From an uncultured bacterium (GTDB taxonomy: Bacteria > Bacillota > Clostridia > Lachnospirales > Lachnospiraceae), in assembly GCA_947088515.1 (NCBI GenBank), contig CAMUHA010000121.1, positions 1 through 10,344 on the forward strand: a stretch of DNA of 10,344 nt, in the 5' to 3' direction. This document shows, piece after piece, positions 5,996-10,344 of the stretch (positions are counted from its first letter, which is position 1; the number at the start of each line of letters is the position of its first letter). The translations under genes and the position numbers were made by a program. The notes under the pieces were generated by a model. That model was not told the origin of the DNA. It did not search any database and was given only the letters and a program-made list of their open reading frames with translations.

Positions 5996-7012
5996 TTAAG
6001 CGTTATCCAGATTCACCAGATAATCTAATATAGATGTGATGGCATTTGCACCATCTGATACAGCTGTCACTACCTGGCGGAGCCTTTTTGTCCGCACATC
6101 CCCGGCAGCAAAAACTCCCGGCTCACTGGTGGCGCAGTCCTCCCCGGCAATTAGATATCCCTTTTCATCGAAGTCTGCCAGATTCTTCATAATGTCGCTG
6201 GAAGGAATAATCCCTACAGCTACAAAAACACCATCCACAGCTAATTTCTTCTGCTTTCCGGTTTTTACATTTTTGACAAGCATACCGCTTACCTGTCCAT
6301 CTCCCTCAATTTGCTCTGCCACTGTATCCCATAATATCTCTACATTTGGCAGCGCCATAAGCTCCCTTTGGAGAATATCCGCCGCACGCAGCTCATCTCT
6401 GCGGTGAATCAAATACACCTTTTCACAACCTCTTGCAAGAAAAATCGCATCTTCCACCGCAACATCCCCGCCGCCTATCACCGCAGTTACTTTTCCCCGG
6501 AAAAAAGCGCCGTCACAGGTTGCACAGTAGGATACCCCCATGCCGGAAAACTCTTTTTCTCCTGGTATTCCCAGTTTTGCATGAGTCGCCCCCATTGCCG
6601 CCAGCACCGTCTTTGTCCGGATTTCCCCCTGATTTGTAATTACAGTAAATCCTGGGGCTGCCTTTTGCAGGGAAACTTCACGGGATGCTGCTTTCAGTTC
6701 TCCTTCCATAGCCTTTTGCCGCTTTCTTCCAGGCTCTGCTTCCTTTTCAAAGCTCTCTTTTTTTATGGATAAAACTGTTCCTTCTTTAAATTCACACGAC
6801 AGCTTATCTGCGTGTTCCCGGAATTTCATGCCAAGGTCAAAGCCATTAATTCCCGGAAGCCCCGGATAATTATCCACTTCATAGGTATTTAATACCTGTC
6901 CGCCGCTCATTGGATTCTGTTCCAGGGTCACTGCCTTAAGTCCTGCCCTCTTTGCATATATAGACGCGGAAATCCCCGCCGGGCCGGAACCAATTATCAC
7001 AACATCATACAT
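5996..7012 (-). CDS. trxB: Thioredoxin-disulfide reductase
   Basis: This cytoplasmic flavoenzyme passes electrons from NADPH to thioredoxin. The 338-residue protein shows FAD-binding GSGPAG (8-13), the redox pair CATC (C163, C166), NADPH-binding GGGDVAVEDA (180-189), the phosphate-binding HRRDELRA (203-210), and the second FAD motif GVFAAGDVR (299-307). Presence of HRR...R argues for an NADPH enzyme rather than the ferredoxin-dependent clostridial type. Usual length is about 305-315; the extra residues form a K/E/R-rich insertion at about 86-121 in the FAD domain, away from the active site. ATG 7012 is preceded by AGAGGTG at suitable spacing. No thioredoxin gene is adjacent. It has a long structured leader and its own terminator, so it appears monocistronic. 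Confidence 0.93.
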   Translation of the reverse strand: MYDVVIIGSGPAGISASIYAKRAGLKAVTLEQNPMSGGQVLNTYEVDNYPGLPGINGFDLGMKFREHADKLSCEFKEGTVLSIKKESFEKEAEPGRKRQKAMEGELKAASREVSLQKAAPGFTVITNQGEIRTKTVLAAMGATHAKLGIPGEKEFSGMGVSYCATCDGAFFRGKVTAVIGGGDVAVEDAIFLARGCEKVYLIHRRDELRAADILQRELMALPNVEILWDTVAEQIEGDGQVSGMLVKNVKTGKQKKLAVDGVFVAVGIIPSSDIMKNLADFDEKGYLIAGEDCATSEPGVFAAGDVRTKRLRQVVTAVSDGANAITSILDYLVNLDNA

Positions 7013-7203
7013 ATTTACACCTCTTTTCCATTTGCTTTCTTCCTATTAATAAACTCTTGCTTTTGCCAGTATGGGATTCCTTTCCGGAAAGGCAGAAATT
7101 AACATCCCTCTGCAAAGAAGGGATAAACGGCAAATTTATCTTTCGTTTATTATAGTATATGCCATCTTCTTCCCACTGCCGCTTTGCGGAATTTCTTTTT
7201 CAT
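7013..7203 (-). promoter_or_regulatory. trxB leader with possible promoter and alternative stems
   Basis: A perfect TATAAT on the minus strand (7154-7149) could be the trxB -10, giving a leader of about 130 nt, but no good -35 is present at the usual distance. Within the leader the minus strand has ATCCC (7124-7120), GGGAT (7108-7104) and ATCCC (7077-7073), so the central block can pair with either flank. CCTTTCCGGAAAGG (7079-7092) is palindromic. A short CCGCAAAGCGG hairpin lies just downstream of the SDR stop. I recognise no known riboswitch and no T-box motif. Confidence 0.4.
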
Positions 7204-7923
7204 TTACAGCCAGCCGCCGTCCATGGCAATAATCTGCCCTGTCATATAAGAAGGGGCGTTTATAACCTGTTTAATCATTTCCCCTGCTTCTTCCGCTCTG
7301 CCCAGGCGGTCCGCAGGGATTTCCTCCCTTAAAGCTTCCAGCTCGGTTTCAGAAAAACAGGCATTCATCTTTGTGTCAATTACACCAAAGGCCACCCCAT
7401 TCACCTGCACATTACTGGGTGCAAGTTCTTTGGCAAGAGCCTTTGTAAAGCTGTTCACACCTCCCTTTGCAGCGCTGTAGGCAACTTCCATGGAAGCCCC
7501 CACATTTCCCCAGACAGAAGAGATATTGACAATCTTTCCCTCCCTGCGCCTTATCATTCGGGGCGCCGCCAGGCGACAGGTATAAAAAATACTGCTTAAA
7601 TTCGTATCAATCACCTGGCGCCATTCCTTTAAGGTCATGTCTGTTAAAAGACCTACATAAGAAATTGCAGCATTGTTGACCAGTCCATAAATTTCCCCTG
7701 CCTGCTTCATCATCGTTTCCACCTGGTCCGGGTCCGATACGTCACAAAGCGCAGCCTCGCAGCAAATACCGAACTGGCTCTCCAGTTCTTTTTTTATCCT
7801 GCCGATTTCCTCCCAGGAGCTTTTGCATACCAGAAACAGGTCAAAGCCTTCCTTTGCAAGGCTCTTAGCCGCTGCTGCCCCAATGCCCCTTGAAGCTCCC
7901 GTAATTAATATTTTTTTTCTCAT
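7204..7923 (-). CDS. Short-chain dehydrogenase/reductase, probable EF-P 5-aminopentanone reductase (YmfI-like)
   Basis: This 239-residue classical SDR has a Rossmann motif TGASRGIG (8-15) with an NADPH-type basic residue (R12), NNAA (83-86), N108, and the catalytic set S136, Y149 and K153, then the C-terminal YMTGQIIAMDGGW. FabG-like 3-oxoacyl-ACP reductases share this layout. However, the stretch ISSVWGNVGASMEVAYSAAK, followed by KALAKELAPS and DTKM, resembles the YmfI group. Those enzymes reduce the 5-aminopentanone on EF-P Lys32 in Bacillus; this call is from memory of the motif. There are no fatty-acid genes nearby, which weakens the FabG option. It follows metF after 27 nt with only a weak ribosome binding site (GGGCGG), so it is likely co-transcribed. 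The PG normally seen after the VN.V motif is FG here. Confidence 0.75.
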   Translation of the reverse strand: MRKKILITGASRGIGAAAAKSLAKEGFDLFLVCKSSWEEIGRIKKELESQFGICCEAALCDVSDPDQVETMMKQAGEIYGLVNNAAISYVGLLTDMTLKEWRQVIDTNLSSIFYTCRLAAPRMIRRREGKIVNISSVWGNVGASMEVAYSAAKGGVNSFTKALAKELAPSNVQVNGVAFGVIDTKMNACFSETELEALREEIPADRLGRAEEAGEMIKQVINAPSYMTGQIIAMDGGWL

Positions 7924-7950
7924 ATCCGCCCTGCCCAGCGCCTGCTAAAA

Positions 7951-8823
7951 CTAAATCAGGTTTTTAATGCCATCACAGATTCTTCCCGCAACTTTGGGAT
8001 TGTTCATGGTAAAAATATGAATGCCATCCACATCATTGGCAATCAAGTCCACAATCTGGTTAATGGCATATGCCAGCCCCGCATCAAAAAGCGCCTCTTT
8101 GTTGTTCTCATATTTGTGAAGTATCCTCTCAAACTTCTTTGGAAGGGTTGCGCCGCAGATATTTACCATCCGCTCAATCTGCGCCCGATTAGTCACAGGC
8201 ATAATTCCTGCCTCTATGGGCACATCTATTCCGGCAATCCTTGTTTTTTCATAAAAACGGTAAAAGGCTTCATTGTCAAAAAACAGCTGCGAAACCAAAT
8301 GGCCCGCTCCTGCATCCACCTTTTTTTTCAGATTGTGAATGTCAGATATTGCATCCGGAGCCTCCAGATGGGTTTCCGGGTAGCAGGCCCCGCTGATATG
8401 AAACTCCCCCTGCTCTTTAATATATGTCACCAGCTCATTTGCATACCTGAAATCATGCTTCATTGGAACATTCGGATTTATGTCTCCCCGCAGCGCCAGC
8501 ACGTTCTCAATTTCCGCTTCCTTAAGCGCCTTTAAAATTTCACCGATTTCCTCTTTTCCATAATGAAGACAGGTCAGATGCACGATTGGTTCCACTCCAT
8601 AATTATTTTTTATCTTTCTGGCAATTTCCACCGTCTGGTTATTAGCTGCACTTCCTCCTGCCCCAAAAGTCACGCTGATAAAATCAGGATGCAGATCACA
8701 CAGCCGCTCCAGCGTGGCGTCAATGTTCTTAAGAGCTTCCTCCTTCTTAGGCGGAAATATCTCAAAAGATAACACTGGCTTTCCTTCCTTCTTTTTTGTT
8801 TTAAAAATTTCCGTAACTTTCAT
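7951..8823 (-). CDS. metF: 5,10-methylenetetrahydrofolate reductase
   Basis: This enzyme reduces methylene-tetrahydrofolate to methyl-tetrahydrofolate for methionine synthesis or one-carbon flow, using FAD in a TIM barrel. The 290-residue protein, numbered from the chosen start, shows SFEIFPPK (19-26) with the catalytic Glu E21, SVTFGAGGS (50-58), ALRGD (110-114), GACYPETH (145-152), SQLFFDN (178-184), and the C-terminal GIHIFTMNNP. ATG 8823 is chosen because GAGGAAGG lies 6 nt upstream and it gives MKVTEIF, the usual family start. An in-frame ATG at 8850 adds MDKKRGRLK but has no binding site. The partner MetV of acetogenic MetFV complexes is not adjacent. It appears to be the first gene of an operon with the SDR. 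No SAM riboswitch is visible in the upstream 110 nt. Confidence 0.93.
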   Translation of the reverse strand: MKVTEIFKTKKKEGKPVLSFEIFPPKKEEALKNIDATLERLCDLHPDFISVTFGAGGSAANNQTVEIARKIKNNYGVEPIVHLTCLHYGKEEIGEILKALKEAEIENVLALRGDINPNVPMKHDFRYANELVTYIKEQGEFHISGACYPETHLEAPDAISDIHNLKKKVDAGAGHLVSQLFFDNEAFYRFYEKTRIAGIDVPIEAGIMPVTNRAQIERMVNICGATLPKKFERILHKYENNKEALFDAGLAYAINQIVDLIANDVDGIHIFTMNNPKVAGRICDGIKNLI

Positions 8824-8937
8824 TTTCAGCCTTCCTCTTTTCTTATCCATCTATATTCTGCTCTCTGCCAAAAATCCATGTTTACACCATGCCCTGTCTG
8901 TTCTATGTATACTTTGGCTGTCCGCGCGTCATAATTT

Positions 8938-8967
8938 AAAAAGTACGGGTCAACACCCGTACTTTTT
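8938..8967 (-). terminator. Perfect hairpin terminator after the 74-residue gene
   Basis: AAAAAGTACGGGT (8938-8950) and ACCCGTACTTTTT (8955-8967) are perfect 13-bp inverted copies around the loop CAAC. U5 runs exist in both directions. It separates the merR/small-protein unit from metF. Confidence 0.9.
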
Positions 8968-9027
8968 ATTATACCTGAATTAAGATAAATTTACCAGAAA
9001 TTAATTTCCATGTTTACAATAAACTGG

Positions 9028-9252
9028 TCATCCAATTTCTGACCTGCCGTCCATAAGCCCTTTAATGTCTTCTTCCGGCGAAATAGAGTCAACTATTTTA
9101 TCCATTTCTTCTTTTGACTTTGCGTCCTTACACCTTAATATAATGTGCTCTCTTTCCGTTTCGCTTAAACCGTCAAACCTCCGCTTTGCATGTTCATCCA
9201 TAGCAAGAGCCATGCCCAGTCCAAGAGGAAGATTTGTGCTGTTAAAATCCAT
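9028..9252 (-). CDS. 74-residue conserved small protein of unknown function
   Basis: The product begins MDFNSTNLPLGLGMALAMDE and continues with an acidic, helical segment containing RFDGLSETEREHII, SKEEMDKIVDSI and an EED end. I recall the pattern LPLGLGMALAxNExAxxxFxxLxxxE...SKEEMxxLV as common in short uncharacterised Clostridia proteins. There is no signal peptide or long hydrophobic helix. ATG 9252 is set by GGAGGTGAG with 8 nt spacing; an in-frame TTG at 9267 would lie before the binding site and is unlikely. It begins 50 nt after the MerR stop with no clear terminator between, so the two may be co-transcribed. The binding site can be hidden in a small hairpin (9261-9284). The role is unknown. 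Confidence 0.8.
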   Translation of the reverse strand: MDFNSTNLPLGLGMALAMDEHAKRRFDGLSETEREHIILRCKDAKSKEEMDKIVDSISPEEDIKGLMDGRSEIG

Positions 9253-9260
9253 TGTCCTCA

Positions 9261-9284
9261 CCTCCAAAAATTATTATGTGGAGG
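9261..9284 (-). promoter_or_regulatory. Hairpin hiding the ribosome binding site of the 74-residue gene
   Basis: On the minus strand CCTCCA (9284-9279) can pair with TGGAGG (9266-9261) around a 12-nt loop. The right arm is exactly the Shine-Dalgarno sequence of the gene starting at 9252. With only 6 pairs it would be marginal unless stabilised by a ligand or protein. Confidence 0.35.
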
Positions 9285-9302
9285 AAGGTTTTTTTTATAC
9301 AA

Positions 9303-10067
9303 TTATATTTTATCTGCCCAAAAATCCACTGCCTGCCCTAACAGTTCTCCGCAGCCTGAGACGTTTTTGTCATAATATTCCAAAAAACGTTTATCCTGTG
9401 TGTAGCTTTGGGCAAGCGCTTTATGGGCGTTTACTGAATACTGTTTCCAAGTCTGGCATAACCATTTTTTGTGAAGCTTTACAATCTCTTTTGCCGCCTC
9501 GCTCTCTTTTGCTTTACCTGTCCTTACACATTCCTCTAACCGCGTATTTATTTCTGCTCCCAGATTTTGAAAGCCTTCATATTCCGACTGTGACATATTA
9601 AGGATTTTCTGGTTGGAAGCATCCATCTGCTCGTCCCCAAATCTTTCCCTTACTTCCGCTCCATACTTTTCCTCATTTTCCTTTACCATTTTTTCTTTAA
9701 ATGCCTGGAATTTTTCTTTATCGCTCATTTCACATTCTCCCTTCATCGACCTGATGGTCTGTTTTACTGTGTGAATCAGGAAGTCCATCTGTCTTCTTCT
9801 GTTTTCCAGTTCCAGAAGATGTTCCTCCAGCGCATTCATAACATCAAAGCTGTCCTGATACAAAATCTTCCGGATACTCTTTAAGTCAAAATCCCTTTCC
9901 CTGTAAAATAAAATCTGCTGCAAAAGCTCAAGTTCCTTTTCCCCATAATAGCGGTATCCTGCATCACTTATATACAGCGGCTTCAAAAGACCGATTTCAT
10001 CATAATAGCGCAAAGTGCGTGCACTCACTCCCGCCATGTCGGACAATTCCCTGATACTGTATTCCAT
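9303..10067 (-). CDS. MerR-family regulator with TipAS drug-recognition domain
   Basis: This 254-residue transcription activator has a winged helix at residues 1-70: MEYSIRELSDMAGVSARTLR, then YYDEIGLL, then the wing DAGYRYY. A dimerising coiled coil (about 75-108) and a C-terminal TipAS-type domain (about 118-254) follow, the latter containing YGAEVRERFG, a W-rich KKWLCQTW helix and DKRFLEYYDK. The layout and length match B. subtilis Mta and the long form of Streptomyces TipA, which respond to hydrophobic drugs or peptides and switch on efflux genes. ATG 10067 is preferred over GTG 10076 because GAGGTG lies 6 nt before it and the family starts here. A MerR-type promoter directly upstream suggests autoregulation. 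No transporter gene is adjacent in the window, so its other targets are unknown. Confidence 0.9.
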   Translation of the reverse strand: MEYSIRELSDMAGVSARTLRYYDEIGLLKPLYISDAGYRYYGEKELELLQQILFYRERDFDLKSIRKILYQDSFDVMNALEEHLLELENRRRQMDFLIHTVKQTIRSMKGECEMSDKEKFQAFKEKMVKENEEKYGAEVRERFGDEQMDASNQKILNMSQSEYEGFQNLGAEINTRLEECVRTGKAKESEAAKEIVKLHKKWLCQTWKQYSVNAHKALAQSYTQDKRFLEYYDKNVSGCGELLGQAVDFWADKI

Positions 10068-10086
10068 ACGCCTCACCTCTTTTATA

Positions 10087-10117
10087 AGCTTACTCCTTTA
10101 CGCTGCGTCAAAGTCAA
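10087..10117 (-). promoter_or_regulatory. MerR-type promoter/operator of the merR gene
   Basis: On the minus strand TTGACT (10117-10112) is separated by 19 bp from TAAGCT (10092-10087). The over-long spacer is the hallmark of MerR-activated promoters. The dyad CTTTGACGCAGCGTAAAGG pairs at 7 of 9 positions about a central A located at spacer position 8, the same offset as in the Tn501/Tn21 mer promoter, whose hexamers TTGACT and TAAGGT are nearly identical. Autoactivation by the downstream regulator is inferred. Confidence 0.75.
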
Positions 10118-10265
10118 GAAAAGGGGCTGTCGGTTAATACCGATTTTTAGGCTCCAAACCTTAAAATACGAATCTCCCATAAAAATCGGGATTTGCCGAT
10201 AAATTTTTTGAAATTTCCCTATTTTTCAAGGCTTTTTAAGCCTCATACAGTGAATTGATATGTAT

Positions 10266-10306
10266 TTTCCCTTGTTTTTGCCCTTATGGGCAGTTTACAA
10301 GGGAAA
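10266..10306 (+). terminator. Two-tier hairpin at the transposase stop, U-tract on plus strand
   Basis: TTTCCCTTGT (10266-10275) pairs perfectly with ACAAGGGAAA (10297-10306). Inside, TGCCC (10279-10283) pairs with GGGCA (10288-10292) around TTAT. A T6 run follows at 10308-10313 on the plus strand, so it would stop transcripts entering the transposase gene antisense. On the minus strand it overlaps the last transposase codons and lacks a U-tract. Confidence 0.55.
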
Positions 10307-10344
10307 GTTTTTTCTGAATGTATCTAATCGTTGCCTGCCACTTT
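10295..10344 (-). CDS. Transposase C-terminus, IS4-type (partial, continues beyond window)
   Basis: The minus-strand frame from the window edge reads SGRQRLDTFRKNFPL and then TAA at 10297-10295. This short end is one I recognise as the C-terminus of IS4-like transposases in Clostridia. Only 15 residues are in the window, so domain content, intactness and exact family cannot be judged. The gene reads toward merR. Confidence 0.6.
   Translation of the reverse strand, partial: SGRQRLDTFRKNFPL

Larger units (their letters stand above)
10123..10344 (-). mobile_element. 3' end of an IS4-type insertion sequence (runs off the window)
   Basis: The element's tip appears to be GGGGCTGTCGGTTAATACCG at 10123-10142 on the plus strand, a GGGGCTGT tip typical of Clostridia insertion sequences. 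Between it and the transposase stop lie about 170 nt of non-coding DNA. Inverted repeats there are CCGATTTTTA (10140-10149) with TAAAAATCGG (10180-10189), and ATCGG (10185-10189) with CCGAT (10196-10200), the latter followed by a U-run on the minus strand. The rest of the element, including its other end, lies beyond 10344. Confidence 0.65.

Noticed and set aside
5996..7012. Ferredoxin- or flavin-dependent clostridial thioredoxin reductase
   Set aside because: The HRRDELR and GGGDVAVE motifs for NADPH binding are present, so the ordinary NADPH enzyme is the better call.
8851..8937. Possible metF promoter (TTATGA, 17 bp, TATACA on the minus strand) or a methionine riboswitch
   Set aside because: The hexamers are poor matches, and no SAM riboswitch or T-box core is visible in this short leader.
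8876..9018. Direct repeat CCATGTTTACA at 8876-8886 and 9008-9018 on either side of a terminator
   Set aside because: Eleven bases of AT-rich sequence without a promoter context; likely coincidence.
1..10344. CRISPR arrays, tRNA or rRNA genes
   Set aside because: No regularly spaced repeats and no tRNA- or rRNA-like sequence were seen on either strand.

Overview
This looks like a chromosomal segment from a low-to-mid-GC Clostridia bacterium, most likely Lachnospiraceae-like. The reasons are strong AGGAGG-type ribosome binding sites, a secreted SH3-NlpC/P60 wall hydrolase, a short stand-alone MetF, a MerR-TipAS regulator, and IS21- and IS4-type insertion-sequence pieces. No 16S or species marker is present, so the assignment is inference. 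Every intact gene reads on the minus strand (right to left).

Layout, left to right. (1) 1-855 is accessory debris: a plus-strand IS21-type left end with a frameshifted istA remnant (40-368), a 43-residue minus-strand ORF (509-640) with a near-perfect ribosome binding site, and a hairpin terminator (743-772). (2) 856-3201 is a two-gene AT-rich unit: an AAA/ABC-type ATPase of the RloA/AbiLi kind (1822-3201), then a RloB-family protein with Toprim-like residues (856-1818). The genes are 3 nt apart and share a consensus promoter overlapped by one copy of an 18/20-identical direct repeat; a second copy lies 61 bp upstream. This is the probable anti-phage module of the window. (3) 3498-5601 holds pyroglutamyl peptidase (pcp) and the NlpC/P60 hydrolase, separated by a terminator. 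The hydrolase has a TTGACA-17-TATATT promoter with a perfect WalR-type box just downstream of the -10. (4) 5996-7012 is trxB with an unusual insertion and a structured leader. (5) 7204-8823 is an apparent metF-SDR operon; the SDR resembles the YmfI-type EF-P 5-aminopentanone reductase. (6) 9028-10067 is a MerR/TipAS regulator followed by a 74-residue small protein. The regulator has a textbook MerR-type promoter (TTGACT, 19-bp spacer, TAAGCT) with a dyad in the spacer. (7) 10123-10344 is the end of an IS4-type insertion sequence, with the last 15 transposase residues at the window edge and the IS tip 5 bp from the merR -35.

The housekeeping genes cover peptide N-terminus trimming, wall remodelling, thiol redox, one-carbon metabolism and drug-responsive regulation, and form several separate transcription units. 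The most interesting elements are the ATPase/RloB pair with its operator-like repeats and nearby tiny ORF, the WalR-like box, and the mer-like promoter abutted by an IS.
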